Made by a program: the position numbers and the translations under genes | Assembly (NCBI GenBank): GCA_020746105.1 | Contig: CM036617.1 | Span: 149,362,578-149,426,577, forward strand | Direction of reading: 5' to 3' | Length of the DNA stretch: 64,000 nt | Origin: Trogon surrucura | Taxonomy: Eukaryota; Chordata; Aves; Trogoniformes; Trogonidae | Notes under the pieces: generated by a model | What the model saw: only the letters and a program-made list of their open reading frames with translations | What the model was told of the DNA's origin: nothing | Databases searched by the model: none | Shown here: positions 10,966 to 25,300 of the stretch, in pieces | Position numbering within the stretch: the stretch's first letter is position 1 | Layout: each line of letters begins with the position of its first letter

Positions 10966-13900
10966 CCTGAAGCACTTTAGGTGTTCAAGGTCCAAAATTC
11001 CAGGTATTAAAGGCATTTATGGGAACAAAAGACACCTAATTGGAATTTCTCTCTCTTTAACATCAATTAGAGTCCATGGCTGATTTCTTTAAACACGAAT
11101 GAAATAAACTGGAAATCCAATGAGTCCCTACCTGATTTACCTGGTGCTTTTGGGGAAGATCTGAAAATTCTGGCCACAAACCTCCGAGTGACTTTAAAAA
11201 GAAGTGGAATCCAGGAGTCTAGATCTATATCCAGCTGGCATAGTGTTGGACTATGAAAAGTGCTTGTAGCAAACTCTAATCAGTGATTCCATAAACCCAA
11301 GAAGCAGAAGGTGAAATGAAATATCATCATGATGCAACTTCACTGCTTCCCATATCCAATCTAGTACTTGTGTCGAGAGACAGAGCATTTTTGACACAAA
11401 AAGTGGAGTTTTGGGCAACATTTTCAGGTTTTTTTTCCATCAGTAAACCAAAAGAATATTAAAAAACAACTCAGTAGTGAAGAAAATCCCTAACTAAATT
11501 TGAAAAGATAAGCCAAAATTCAGAGTTTTTTCTTGATGTAATTAATTTGGTTGAAGGAATCAAAACCACAATTTTAGAGAAAAATCCTGAAAAACTCGTT
11601 GTTCTTTAAAATGTCATCTGACAAAAAATCTCCAGAAACATTTATTGAAAACTTGAAAATCTGTTTCTGAAACATGACCTTTTTTCATAAAAAATATTAA
11701 ATCTTTCATTTCACTTACTGTTGCCACAGCTAATCAGAATCAAAATCGAAATGAAAATATTAGAAGCTACAAAAAAAGTATACTAGAGCAAAACCAAAGC
11801 TCTATTGTAGAGATATACAATTAAGTTGTAAACTTTCCTTGTTCGTGGAAGTTTCTATAGGCCAAGCCATAGCATGAAGGATTATTTCATTTCCTATGAA
11901 AGCTGAAACATATTAAAGCATGTTTCAGTGGATTAAGACGATGGAAAGAAGCCACTGCTCTAGCTTCAATCTTTGTCCTGCCCTAAACTCCTTCTACTGT
12001 AACAGCTTTGTAGCAATCTCTCTATTCCATGGCTTAAAATTGGAATATTTTTGTTTCCTTTTAGGTGTACTATTAAATTTAATAAATTAATGTCTCATAT
12101 GTGCGTTGAGAATTTCAAGTCAAAGTAGAAAAAGTTAATGTTGTTAAAAACTATTATATTGAGACTGAGGCAAGAAAACTTCCCTGATTTGGACTACATT
12201 CGAAATCACGCATATAAACTCAGTTTGAAGTTCACTACAGCAAAAGCAATAAGAAAAAAATTCACACAACCATACAAGAATAAATAATCTGAGTTGCTAT
12301 AGAAGAATTCTTCTCTCTCCTCTCTCCATGTTGCAATCTGAAACTGTTTAACTCCTCTAGATGTATTTACTTCTGCATTTGGAGTATTCTGATGAAAGCC
12401 AAAACTATAAACTTGAAATGGAAGTGATTTAATATTTGAGGAAAATTACAATAAAAAAAATTGAACGATTTTCACAGTGCTTTCTATAAAGAAACAGAAT
12501 TAAGAGAAAAAAAAACCAAGAAAGCTGCAGGGATTAAAGAAGATATTTTATAAATTTGCAAGCAGCTGTTCAGCCATATGTGCTTACCTTTTCATTTTTT
12601 CTCAGCTAGCACTCTTACCCTGGATCTCTACCAGCCTGGCTTGTTTTTAATCCAGTGGTATCACTGCCTGAATAACCAATACCCTCCCAATCTTCACAGG
12701 GGAATCAACAGTAAGGAGGCTTTGCTGTGGCAGGATAAAATACACAAATTCTTCTTCTTTTTTCTTTAATTTATTTTAAATCCTGCACATTCTAGTATGT
12801 TGCAGTATTTCAAAATCATGAATTCCTTGAGAGACTTGGCCACGTACCTCACAGCCTACAGCCGTAGAACAGTACAGCCATACATCTATTTAATAGCTCA
12901 GCCTACTATGCCCTCCATTCAGTAAATAATATACACATGTGATTAACTTTTATCATATGCCTCTAACTTTGCTGAAGAGGAACAATATAAAGTAAATGTT
13001 TGCCTACTTTGTTGATCTGAGACTTTCAACAGTACCTGCACAGGTTTAAATATGATGTCTCTATAAATACAGGCACATGCCTCATCACAGACAGAACTAT
13101 GAATAAAATAACTTGAAATGAGATCCAAATATTCCCAAATGTTCATGAAATTCCCATTCAGCTCTCAGTATCACCTTCTGAAAAAGCTTTCCATGTGCTA
13201 TCACTTGGCAGAAACTATCTTAGAAGCTGCTAATTTATGTGGTATGCTGTCAGGTGTGTGTTTTGTTATGTCAAGAAAGTATTTCTTATATACTAATTTA
13301 ATTTATGTTACACCGAACTTTGGAAAGACTACTTACGCTTTTGTCCTTCTGGGTACTTGTTAATGGAAAAAATGTGACAAATGGTAGAACGACAGCAAAG
13401 ATAGAATATTTAGAAAGGGAAAATGAATCACTACACATTCAACAATGGATCATATCAAAAGTGTTCTTAGCCTTGCATACTTTACATTCAATGGTCAATC
13501 TTTGAACAAACCAGTGTTTGAGCTATAGGTTCCCCAAGTCATTCATCACAGCAGAACTCTGTCTTCCGCACTTCAAGAAAATTACAGAAAATAAAACCAC
13601 AATAAAATCAAAAAGCTGGAAACAGAGATGACACCCATGACAACATTAAAAGCAAAATACTAAAGGAGTGCAGCAATCCATTCAACTTACAATTAATGCA
13701 ACTCAAGATAGATGCCTTCTTTTTCTTAACACAGTATCCATGAGGTAACCCATAAGAAGTAGTATAAGTTTATTACAGTCATAGGACACAAATAATAAGA
13801 TACCAGTTTCAAGTAGAGATGGAAGAACTAGCTAGAGAAAAATCAGGGATATAGTATGTATTTTGTAAGAAGCTAAATGTAGAGCCACATCATAGTGTAA

Positions 13901-16029
13901 CTTTTAATTCAAAGACAGTTGTAGCACACAACACAAAGTCCAGAATCATGTACCTGGCTCTTCTCCACATAATGAATAAGAAAAAATTTTGATTCAGACA
14001 CTGAAATGACTGAAACTAGATAATTTTCTAACTTTGCAGCTTAATGCCACCATTAATGAACTCTACTACAGACAAAGTAATTTACTTGAAAAAGTTACTT
14101 TTCTGCCTATTTTTGAACTTCGCTGCGCTCTGCATATACTGATTCCAGCCTTGCAGAAAAATTAATGCCAAAATATTATGCCAGATCTTGAGAGTTTTCT
14201 GGCCAAGTTTTATCCTCAGGAGGGTAATGTTATTTACTAAAGTTCACTTAATCGTCCATATTTTGAGATAGCAGCCTCATAGCTGAATTTTGCCACTCGT
14301 AGTTTATATTTATCAAAATATTTCAAGACCTTCCAGAAGTCAAACTGCATGCAAAAATATTCTTTCCTTTATAGTTGTGTGTTCTTCTATGGAGTATGAG
14401 AGATTTTGTGTTCTTCTTGTCTGTGTATGCAATGAAGGGATGTCAATCAGAAAGGCTTCCAGAACATTCGTTCCATACGTCTAAAATCCAGTACCCACAA
14501 AACGCCTCTAAAGAGCCTGTGTCAGGCTTAAGACTCATAAAAAAATGGACATAATTCCACTGTGATATACCACAGAAAGGTGATGAGAGAGATCAAAAGC
14601 ACTCAGAGAATAATAGTGTGAAGTCTGAAGTTTTTCATGAGGCATCAGCCCTTTGACCATGGGCATACTCCTTCAGACCTTAGCTGTACATTGGAATAGT
14701 AAAAAGAACTACTCAGTATCTCCTTTGAAAAGTTCTGGTAGTCCAGTAAGTCATGCACAAAACCAAAATTTTAAATACAGCTTTTAGATTTAGCTTAAGA
14801 AAAAAAGGAATTGCTGTTTGGATAGTAGTCCTTTAAGTCTTATTACTTAAAAGAAGTTCCTTGATGTGTTTCATTACAGAGTTATAACTCTGCTGAAACA
14901 ATTTTGAGAGTGGATGTTAAACATCAGAAAATAGTTGTGTAGTAAAGAAGGAAAGGTTAGTGTAATATAGTTAGAAATGGGCTTTGCCCTCTTCCCCCTC
15001 CTCATTTTCTTCCCATCAAACAGAACACTGAATATGTATTGGCACAGCTTGGGCACCACACAGAAGAGAACAGAATTTATTTAGATATATGGCCTTTCAT
15101 ATTCAAGGTATCTCAAAGGACTTTATGGAGCAATGACTTAGATAATGTAGTGACTGTGTTGGCAAACTTGGCTGTCATTATACGGTCAACAATAGATCAT
15201 ACACAGTCCATACATCAGAACTGTGAGAAAAAGTAGAAATGTTGATCAAAATATAAGGCATGCACCTTAAAAAAAAAAGCCACAAAGGAGTGACAAAAGA
15301 TACCTACTTTTTACCCAAAGGAGGGCAAAATGCACCATCATTTAACGTCCTGCAGTTAGTATCATTACTGCTTGCATAATGGAGTCCTCCTGTGCTGTTT
15401 AATGTCATACAGCCTTCTTTTTTAAAAATGTTGCATATCTTAGTCATGAATCTGTTTGCCTGTTCACAAGTGGTTAGCAAATGACAACGGAGTCATAAAG
15501 CAGCAGCTTTTCAAACTTCATGTAAAATACAATTGCACCTTTGGAGACTAACTACACTACAATAATTACATTAATATTCTAGTCACTCCAGTGAGAATTC
15601 GCACAAGTAGACTCAACCAAGTCAATGGGATAGTTGACATTAATACTGCTCCCTCATAAGGATAAGTGTTTCTGTTGTTACAAATAACTGCTAAGGCCTG
15701 ACCAAGTGGGGAAAAAGTATCATTGAAAAAAGGCGGGCTAACTTGATAAGAAAAGCATTAAAATCAGAGTGATGTTAGTGAGGAGTTCACAATTCCTAAC
15801 CAAATGAGGAAGTGGTGGACTTCCTCATGAAGATAGTGCAGGGCAATACAGATATGGGATACTTTGGAACCAATAAAACAGTGCTGAAAGAGGTACATAA
15901 AGTTATGTTTAGAGGACAGCATTATGGGATTCTTTTTCCGGAGAAACAGCATGACTGGCTGCATATCTGAGGTACCTGTACACTAACATATGAATTACAG
16001 GGAGCAAACAGAAGGAATTATAGGTCTGC
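10966..16029. other. unique AT-rich sequence, no gene seen
   Basis: No gene, RNA gene or recognisable repeat. Open frames are all below 85 codons and many begin at non-ATG codons. There are scattered A-runs (for example 15269-15278) and no sizeable tandem array. Confidence 0.55.
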
Positions 16030-16953
16030 ATGCAGATGCAGGGCTATGGATGCCACTGGGAGCACAGAAACGTGCTGGGATGATGAGATATCTGAGAGCT
16101 TACCAGTGAGAATTAGATGGCAGACCAAGGCAGGAAACACTGGCATGCAAATCTGCTGCAGATCACCTGATCAAGAAAAAGAAGCAAATGAAGCCTTCCT
16201 CAGACAGCTGGAAGAAGCCTCTCATCTGCCGGCCCTGATCTCCATGAAGAACTTGAACCACTATGGCATCTGCTACAAAGGCAATGTGACAAGGCACAAG
16301 CAATTAAAGAGATTTCTGGAGAACATTGATAATAAATGCTAGCCAAGGAACCAACAATGGAAGATGCTGTGTGAACCTCATATTTATAAACAACAAATTG
16401 TCAGTGAAGATCAAGGGCATCTTGGGTCACAGTGGCTGTGAGATGGTGGAGTTTAGGATCACGAAAGGAGGATGAGGCAAAAGAGAGGATCACAACCCTG
16501 GACTTCAGGAGGGCAAACTTTGCCCTGTTCAGGGACCTGATTGGAAGAATCCTTTGTGAAACAGTCATGGAGTGAACAAAGGCCCGGAAGATTTTGAAGG
16601 CTCACTTTCTGCAAGTTCAAGACATTCTTTCCTAATGCACGGCAAAACAAGCATATACATATAAATATGTGCCGGGGCAAAGAAAATGGAGCCATAGTCT
16701 TTTCTGTAGTACCCAGTGACAGGTCCAGAGTCAATGGGCACAAACTGAACTACAGTAAATTCCATTTAAATGTAAGAAAAAGACGTGGGGGTGATTGGAC
16801 ACTGAAAGAGGTTGCCCAGAGAGACTGGGAACCCTCCATCTCAGGAGATATTCAAAACTCAACTGAATACAGCCCACAACTAACTGTGCTTTGAGCAGCG
16901 AGGTTGCACTAGGTCTCCAGAAGTGCCTTCCAACCTCAGTCATTCTGTGATAT
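16030..16953 (+). mobile_element. CR1 LINE with internal deletion (endonuclease joined to 3' UTR)
   Basis: A plus-strand CR1 that starts in the ORF2 endonuclease and passes into the endonuclease-RT linker (CACAACCCTGGACTTCAGG at about 16490). At about 16655 it jumps to the 3' region (AAATGGAGCC at 16685, GTACCCAGTGACAGG at about 16711, GGTTGCCCAGAGAG at 16810). It ends with CTTCCAACCTCAG and ATTCTGTGATATTGTAA at 16941-16953. The whole reverse transcriptase-coding part is absent. The tail is of the CTGTGAT type, so it is a different subfamily from the copies at 1 and 50846. The 5' boundary is approximate. Confidence 0.88.
16046..16655 (+). pseudogene. CR1 ORF2 endonuclease and linker remnant
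   Basis: Remnant of the APE-type endonuclease that nicks target DNA for CR1 integration. The 98-codon open frame 16046-16342 aligns with CR1 ORF2 in order: VRIRWQTKAG, ICCRSPDQEKEANEA, LRQLEEAS, then MKNLNHYGICYKGN where active elements have a GDFN-type motif, and HKQLKRFLENID. The expected catalytic aspartate is asparagine here (residue 69). The frame ends at a TAG; homology continues in another frame as VNLIFINNKLS and GHSGCEMVEFRI, where the usual SDH motif is SGC (16431-16439). A TGA follows, then the linker ITTLDFRRANF-like segment and a decayed stretch up to the deletion junction. The enzyme is dead at both catalytic blocks. Confidence 0.87.
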
Positions 16954-19900
16954 TGTAATACCTTAAAAGCTAGAATGGATTATATTTATAAGAACATGCA
17001 TATTAACACTTTGATGACATCACTGAAACACACAGAATAGTTAATACGTATTCCTGCATGTACATTCTATCTAGAATAAAAATAAAGTACAAAGGTGTAA
17101 ATTAACTTCCTACAGTACAAAACAGTGACCAAGAACTGGGTCAGTCTTTCTTATTCTTACATCCATGGAAGTTAACTGAAAAAATAATGCCCTGATTCTT
17201 CTCACAGGAATGAGCAGATAATGGTTTCACTTCTTCCTGAAAAAAAATAGGATCTGTGTTACCCTTTCACAAATTTCGTCAGTTTTAAAGCTCTGATTAC
17301 GTCCTCTCTAATCCTGGATATCTCTGGAATGACGGTGTAATGATGATTCATAGAATAGGTCCTCAGGTCAAGTCACAGAGATCCAACATTTGAAGATAGA
17401 TTTTCTCTGGGGTCTGTGATGAATTTCTACAAGATGTAAAGGGGTTTAATGTATATCTGCCATATTTGTCCCTTTGTTCCTCTAAGTTTTTAAGCCCCCA
17501 TTACAATGGAGGTGCATCAAATACAGTGTACTCTCCAAAGTCTCATGGAGAGAAGCACTGAATCCCTATTTTTTGCTTTCCACAGAGAAAACATAGAAAA
17601 CCTATGTGGACCCTCCACATACGGATCTGGGGAGCACTGCTGCCCTGCCCACAAATGAGAAAAGATCAAATGAAGAGTAATTCATATTTATAAGGAATCA
17701 ATTCCAGCAAGAAATTGAACCAAGAAGCTTTGGGCTCAAAGTAGTGTGGCTTCCTGCTGAGATAAGAAGAAACGACTTTGTCTGTCTCTAACCAACTAAC
17801 TAGGTGTCACGTGTGATGTTCTTGCTTTAATGCCTGCCTTACATATGGTGCCTGATAACTGCATGGATAAGGGGATAGAAATACATGTCACAAAACACTA
17901 CCAGCATGTGAGTGGGATATGCATAAATGAATGGATGTGAATGGCTCTTTTCTAGGCCAACAGTCTTTCTGTCATTTCTTCATTACGTTTGAGAGTAATC
18001 TTCAAACATGCAAGTCTTCCCTTGAAGAATATATTAGCAAAAGAAGAGCGTAAAAGGTTCTGTGTCATTAAGAGGACTTGACTTTAAGAGCAGTTTATGC
18101 TGCTTGGGAAAGAGTAAATAAATAAAGTGCTGATTATACAGCTAATATTCTACTACACAGGTCAGAGGGGGATAGTGCAAAATGCAATAATTTATACACT
18201 GGTAAAATTATCCAATCAGCAGTTTTGTCATTTGTGTTGTTCCTCCTACAGTCATAGGATCAGAAAAATAGGAAAATCCTATTTACCTCATGTCCCTCTA
18301 GTTGATAGCTCTCTGTAGTAGAAGTTTGTCTGCCAAGAATGCTTATTCTTAGGATAGTTGAGTCATCTTTGATCATAGAACATCAGTAGTTTGTGGTTAG
18401 GTTGTCAGGAAATGAGTGAGTATTTCTTTTAAAGCTTTTGATTATCTAGAATTAAAGACAATCAATCAATCACACAACCAAAAAAACACAGCACCACCCA
18501 CAACCTAAAAAGCCGAACCAAAACCTAATAAAACTTATTCTACCATGGGAGTTTTTGCACTACGTTGTTGTTGACATGAATCTGGGGCCACATCTGTATT
18601 GTAATTATATAGGGTCAAATTACAAACTGCAGTTTGCACAACCATGCCTTCGTGAAACTACTAGTCCCATCACTAACAACTACCTTCCTGTACATGTGGG
18701 CTAGAAAACCCATTCAAGAAATGTTGCCATTTAGCCATATGCCATTGTGATCTATACTCCTACCAGGACAAATAAATAAATAAAAGCCTTACTCATCGTT
18801 ACATGAAGACAGACATTATTCAGCTTCAATCCCTACTTTATCAATTCTCAGCACAAAAACTTTTAAGGTACATATGAATAGGGTCATTACACTACCAAAA
18901 GATTCTACAAAAAGACTGCATGCCTTGAGGCTCATCGAACCTTAAGGTTCCTCTTAAAGACAGACTATTAAAAAACAGCTTAAATAAAACAACAAGTTGG
19001 GTTAACAGCAGCCAACGTGCCAAATATCTCTACTTTAACTTAATAGAAGTTACACTAAGGGACTTTCTTTTCTCCCTTGTTCTAAAGGCTTAGCTTTAAC
19101 TCTTAAATGGAAGTAATTAGGATCACAGATGTGATCCAATAATGGGAGTTAATCACAAATTGCTTCCGATGATTTCATCTGTTTCAAAAAACCACCTTTG
19201 TTTTGTAGGAAGCACTGACTTCAACAGGAGCAGGAGTAATCCTTGGTTTCCTCAAGTATCTATACCATCTGTAAGTATTTGATAAGATGCAGTATATATA
19301 GAGTAGACTTCAAATAATGAGAGGGGGAAAAGGTGATTTTGACACATCACTTCTAGTAATTTCTTAGGAATGTTTACTGAGCACCCATGATGTTGCAGAG
19401 AAATTCTAGCCACCCACAACATGTGTTTGTGAGTGGGAAGCAGGGAGAGAAAGAAATAAAAACCAGGAACCAGTTGATGATTTAGTTCTTTGGCAGGATC
19501 TCTTGATGTTTGCCAAGCACTTAATTGAAGAAGCAAGCAGAAGGAAATAATTTGCTTCCTGCTCATGACTTGAATCATATTCCAGTCAACCATTTCACAG
19601 GAGAAGCTGCTGCAATGAGAGAAACACATTGCAACTGGCAGCCATGATTGATCTTTGAGATGCTTGAAAGTCATTATTTTTTTAAAAAAAACCACCTAGG
19701 GACATTTTTAAAAAAACTGGATATGGCCAAGCAGCAATAAAAAAATAACAGGTTTGCAAATATATTTGGCAAGGAAACCAAGGAAGAGCATCGGGAAAAG
19801 AAATGCAGGAGGGGTCAAGAAAAGGCAAAGGAAATAAATTCACAAGGGAGACAAACTCAAAATTACTATAGGTAAATATATAAAAAAAAAAAAGTAGAAA

Positions 19901-22310
19901 ACTAAGGGTAAAGCTGCAATAAAAAAATCAGTGGGGTCCTATCCTGAAAGTCTTCATGTATTAATGCTATCATACATGCAAAGAGTCTCACTGCATTCAG
20001 TAATAGCCTTTGTACAAGGTTATCAATGAAGTTATGTGAATAGATCATGAAGAGCTTTTAGAAGGGAGATAGGCAGTTTTCACTTATGGCAGTAGAGAAG
20101 AAGAAAAGAGAGAAAGATCCAAAGGGAGGTGGATGTGGCCTATGAGGACAGTCTTGCCACAACTTTCGAAGTTATATAATTGGGTTAAGAACATCTTCCT
20201 CAAAGCTATTGACTGAGGTTCAATATGACAAGAATGTCAAAGTGATTTTTGATCATGCAGTTAGTTATAAAAGGCCTTACCTTGGAGATGTCATCAGGAA
20301 AGTAAGCAACACAATAATACCCATATGGGACATCTGTAAGCGGGCAGTAGTTGATCAATCAACAGGACAACTCACCTGAGATCACACTGGCTCCAAGATG
20401 ACATGAGAGGAATATATTTATAGTAAACAATCTCTCTTACTCTGTCCTGTCATACCAATCTTGGTCTGTTTACAAGGTGTTTGTTGAGTCTTCTGGTTTA
20501 CCGGTTTCCCCAAGTCTTAAGACATTTATTGAGTCTCAATGTGAAAATTGAATTGCTTTCATTGCTTGACTCCTTTCATTCCATTTGTGTTCTCATGAGT
20601 GGTCTTGTCCTGATTTCTTGCACTTCTTTCATCACTTTTCAGCATGGTCTATTTTCGTATGCCCCTTTACTTTTGTCTACGTTAACAACTTGGACTATGA
20701 CTCTGTGAATCGAGCCTCATATTTACAGAAAATTATGCAAAGCAAGAACGCCCCTCTTGGAAATGTCAAAATTACACAATGACAAAGATTTAAAAAATCA
20801 TTGTGGGATTTGTCAAAATTGCAAATGATTGGGTTTAACTAATCAACATTTTGAATCAGGAAATACTTTAGCCGTAAAGGTCAACCAGCTTTACCTACCA
20901 TTTCTCTCTGTAGCAAATCAAGATCTACTGGTGACTCCACAATCCATCTTGAAAACAACATCCTGACAAGCCACTGTATTTATAAGCATCAATGTTACAG
21001 ATGAATGATCAGCATGTGCTTGGTAAATGTAGCCTCATTGTGAAAAGTGCTTTAGCATCTGCATTGAATTCAACTGAATTGAAACAACTCTCCTATAACC
21101 ACTCAGACTCTTCACCCTTCTTTTTTTTTCCTCCTTCCTTAAAACTTCCTGCACATTTTCAGTAAAAAATTGATATAATTTAAAATTGACACATTATCTC
21201 AGTGTCCAAAGAGTGCTGTGGTCTGGACTTATCTTTCTTTACATAACTCTATATGTTCAGTTCCATATATACATAGACAATCGTAGATTGCTAAAAGCTA
21301 TCGCATTCAGAAAGAGAGGAAAAAAATACCTCTCCTATCAGATTACTCATAGTTGCCATAGTACTTATGGTTATGACTGTGTTATGCCAGTTATTGAAAT
21401 ATTAACATACTTGCATGCCATTTACTACTCAAATGCTAATAAAACAAAACCAGAAAATTAAAGCATGGTTAAACATCTCTATTTTTTAAATCTTTGATGT
21501 TGATATTTTTTTTGTAAATACAGCAAATGCTTCTAATTATATTTTAACAAGCAGTTATGAAGAGGTATGCCTTCTATTGGATCCTAAATGACTAAAAATG
21601 ACCTACTTTAATTTTATTCATTATCTCTAACTGTTATTAGAACCTGTATTTGACATATGTGGATATTATTTGATCTTTTCAAACCACATTCATTCTCATT
21701 AAGAAAGCCCCAAGACATTTTCTTTCAGAATATTTTTCAAATATTCTGAGATTTTGCTTGTTATGTGAAAAGTGACAGCACTTTCAAGTTCTTTATTATA
21801 GTTTTTTTTCTATGGTAAGAACCAATTATCCCTTCCTAGTACTAGTGTCTAGTTTTGAACTCAATATTTAAGCAATTAGTATCTGTATCTGTAAATTAAT
21901 ACATCTATATTGCTAATGTAGTTTTAATCATACAAAATTAGTAAGAACAGCCCTTTTCACTGTTGCTAAATGTAATGAAATGTTTATTTAAAGTTAAAAT
22001 AAAATTAAACTGGGAGAGGACAAGCAATGGATATAATTTTTTATGGCATTTCAGCTTTTCTTTTTCTGAAGACCACTTAAAGGAATATTACCATTTTTTC
22101 AGAGTTGTCTATTTTGCATAAACTTATTTTCATACTTCTAAACTCCGTAATTGCTGACTATATAGACATCTTCATGATAGTCTTAAATCTATTAAGGTAT
22201 TTGATATTTTAATAGAAAAAACTGCATTTTATGTTAGGAATATGCCAAGTGATATGCTGCAAATGTTTCAAGACAGAAATTATATTTAGCCATAATTAAG
22301 TATCAGGGCT
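16954..22310. other. unique AT-rich sequence, no gene seen
   Basis: Contains the longest open frame of the window (19252-19695, minus, 147 codons). It begins with GTG (first ATG is codon 8), starts in a T/A homopolymer stretch, has no domain I recognise, and is of the length expected by chance. Other frames (20481-20782, 21186-21461) are equally anonymous. There is a short AAAT run near 18770-18785. No repeat family is recognised. Confidence 0.55.
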
Positions 22311-22344
22311 ATGAGTTATTATGAATAATGAGTTATTATGAATA
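22311..22344 (+). repeat. perfect 17-bp tandem duplication
   Basis: ATGAGTTATTATGAATA is present twice, at 22311-22327 and 22328-22344, with no mismatch. It lies in unique AT-rich sequence. Confidence 0.92.
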
Positions 22345-25300
22345 CACAGTGATTGATATAGATTTTACTGTTTGTATAAAGCTCCCTTTCTGAGAAGTAT
22401 CTGTGATATTTCACTAGATCAGAGAAATTAATCTAGATATGTGCAGATGCATCAGATCTCAAAATGCATTTCATCAGTAATCCACACAAAATAGCTCTTC
22501 TGGTAAATGAAAACTAATTTCTTTTTTTTTTTTTTCTTATCTTGGCTGCAGAAATTGAGTAATAACAAAACTGTAGTACACAGATCTGATTTCATTATTA
22601 CCTTCTTATGTTAAACACCAATTAATGGTTTCTTTCTCTCATGAAGAAAAATTCTATAAATATTTTAGGTCCACTTGCTGATATGCTGATGGATGAGTTT
22701 ATCTGACCTGCAGATGGCTGTTGTTACATCCTATTCATAGTGATGATCTTGTAACGTCTATCCAGAAATGCTAGAGAGGAAAATAGAAAAGTTGAGAATG
22801 AAAAGAAAAATTACTAAAATTGCATTGAGTCTGCTATTCAGTTCAAATTTTGTGTAATACTCACATCATTGCATTTCTTTTCCTGATGTGCAGAGATTAT
22901 TCTTATACTACACTTACAGCTAAGTGAACAAGCTGATGAGAAAAAATTTGAGACTTGGCTTAGCATTTGACTATTGCAGCTAGAATTACCTTAACTCATC
23001 TCTGTTAAATTAGATGGGAGAAGATAAATGCAAAAATTAATTCAGGGAAAAGTTTTTCTAGGAGTTTCAAATACCAAAGACATCATTGAAAAAGGATGCT
23101 AGGCCTGAATACTTGAAAAATTTAGTAAAGTTCAGCTCTGTATCCAACCATCACAGCTAGCCACTGTCTCCAACACTGAGAACTGAACTCCTATATCCCA
23201 GTTTATAATCCAACAAAGTTCAGAAGGTAACTTCATAGTTAATTGTCTGGTTTGCAAGCCCCATGTAAGAAACTCCAGGCTGTCTGTATCTGGCCAGCAA
23301 GGAAATAAAATCAAAAAGGGCAATTCCAGGCTGACTTGGTACAAAAGGAGGTGCATCCTGCCTATGCTCGAATGCTCATGACCGTGCAAGGGTAATGTGG
23401 TTTAAAGAGGATATTGTACAAAAAGTGGAAAAGTGGAGCAGTTATGCTAATTCATGGCCAGTCTCTGCTCTCTAGGGGCTAGATGCTGTTTTAATAATTC
23501 ATAAGCTCTGCTGTCCCAGTGATCAAATCCCATCCATCCTCAAAACAAATAACTAAACTTACAGTTGTCAGGGGCATGCCTGCTCCTCCACTAGCCTTTC
23601 CCCACACACTCTAACCGGTACCAAATGAAGCAAGGCATAGAGGGGGCAGAGCAACCTGTGTTTTGTGTTTATAACTTTTCTTGTCGACTCAGAGATCTGG
23701 CTGCCCAGCTCCTGCTGTCATTAAGACATAGACATTAACAAGGTTTTCTCTGAAACCTGTTGCAAATAATAATTTTTAACATGAGAAAACAAGGTCTTTT
23801 TTTTTTCCTAACCTTGTTATTGGAAACAGTTGAAATACTTTAGCCTATCCAGCCCAGAAAATTTCAGCCAACATTTCTGAAGTCTGAAAAATTTGCAAAC
23901 AGCTGAAAATGGATTCTTATACGATAAAGAATTAGTTAAGAAATTAGAGGCACAGCTGTTCTCCCTAAGCTGTTCCACTTAGCTCAGTCAGAAGTGGACA
24001 GAAACATAAGCATTTTGGAGCTTCCATTGCAAAAGGAAGTTGCATAAAACTGACCCAATGAGTTCAAGCCAAAATTATTCTTGGAGATTAACACTTAATG
24101 AAGAAAAAGAGAAAGCATACTTAGGATCAAAGCTGTCCTACAGCTACATCTTAGCTAGAGGGTCAGAAGCATCTGATCTATTCCCAGCTCATAGAGTAAG
24201 TGTACGAGCCATGTCCTCTGTGCCTGTAAGTAACACACGTAAAGACTGGTTGGCTGTCCGGAGAAGAAGGCATAACCAGGTAGAAAAGGTTAATGACCTA
24301 CTGATGCACTGTATTCAAAAGCAAACCAAAAGTAACTGAGTAATTCTGACCCAAAAATTTATCTTTCCTCAACAAAATGCTCTTTTTCTGTGGCAGGTAC
24401 TTTTGGGTGACCTTTTGTCAGAAACAGATATTCCTGGCAGAGAAAAGAAGCCTAGGGTTTTCTTGGGAGGGCTGGCAATTGTGTTTTTCTTTTTTAGGTT
24501 TTCCTTACAGTACAAAACTTTAATGTGGCATTAGCAGTTTTCAACACGTACATTTTCTGATGGAAAGAAAAATTTCTGTGGTTTTTTGGATGTGGGTCAC
24601 AGCAAGTAGGACATTTCTACTGCTCCCTTAATTTTTATACTTCATGCTTAAAGGGCTAGTATAGCTCTCATGACACCTTCAAACTGAGGGTATGCAGTAT
24701 AGGTATGCCAAAAAAAAGTGCAGAGGAACAGCACAGGAAATTCTAAGGTGGGACCAATGGCACTTTCCTCAGAAGGTATTAATGCAGGTCCTGTGGGCCC
24801 ATTATTTCAAAACTTCTGTTAACTGGTTTCTCACCCATATATGAAAGAGGAAAGAAGGAAGATCCAACATCTGCTTAATTTACATAGCAGTAATCTGCTG
24901 TAATGCATAACAGTCCTCTCTTTACACTTATCTCCTCCATCATCCCAGTGTACATTGATAAAGCCATGCCATACGTTAGCTTGGGTTGGAGGAAAGCTTG
25001 CTGTTACCATGGATTAGTTCCGCAGCTGGGACTGTTCCACAACGCTGTGAATCCTTATACCTGGGGAGGAGAGAGGGGCTGGGGCACTGCTGAGTAACCT
25101 AGTCAGCTTAGTTTCAGCTACCTCTGGGAAGAAATTGCTTTCTAGTCAGAAACAACTTGTTCTGAACTTGGAAAGAGATACCTGGTAGATACAGCTGCCT
25201 TTTTCTCACTGCCAAGAACACATTTTATTAGGTTTATTCGTTGTAAACTATGCCTGCACTTATTGCAGTTTCCACTTAGGTGTACATGAACCATGGACTA

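Noticed and set aside
19252-19695. Longest open reading frame of the window (147 codons, minus strand) as a gene
   Set aside because: It starts from GTG in a T/A run (first ATG is codon 8), has no recognisable domain, and its length is about the chance maximum for six frames of 64 kb AT-rich DNA.
23170-23200. miR-146-like match (TGAGAACTGAACTCC)
   Set aside because: Similarity covers only the first part of the mature miRNA, and I saw no matching hairpin arm nearby.
24040-24339. 99-codon open frame as a small gene
   Set aside because: Opens from TTG, has no family resemblance, no splice context and no promoter or poly-A arrangement that would support it.
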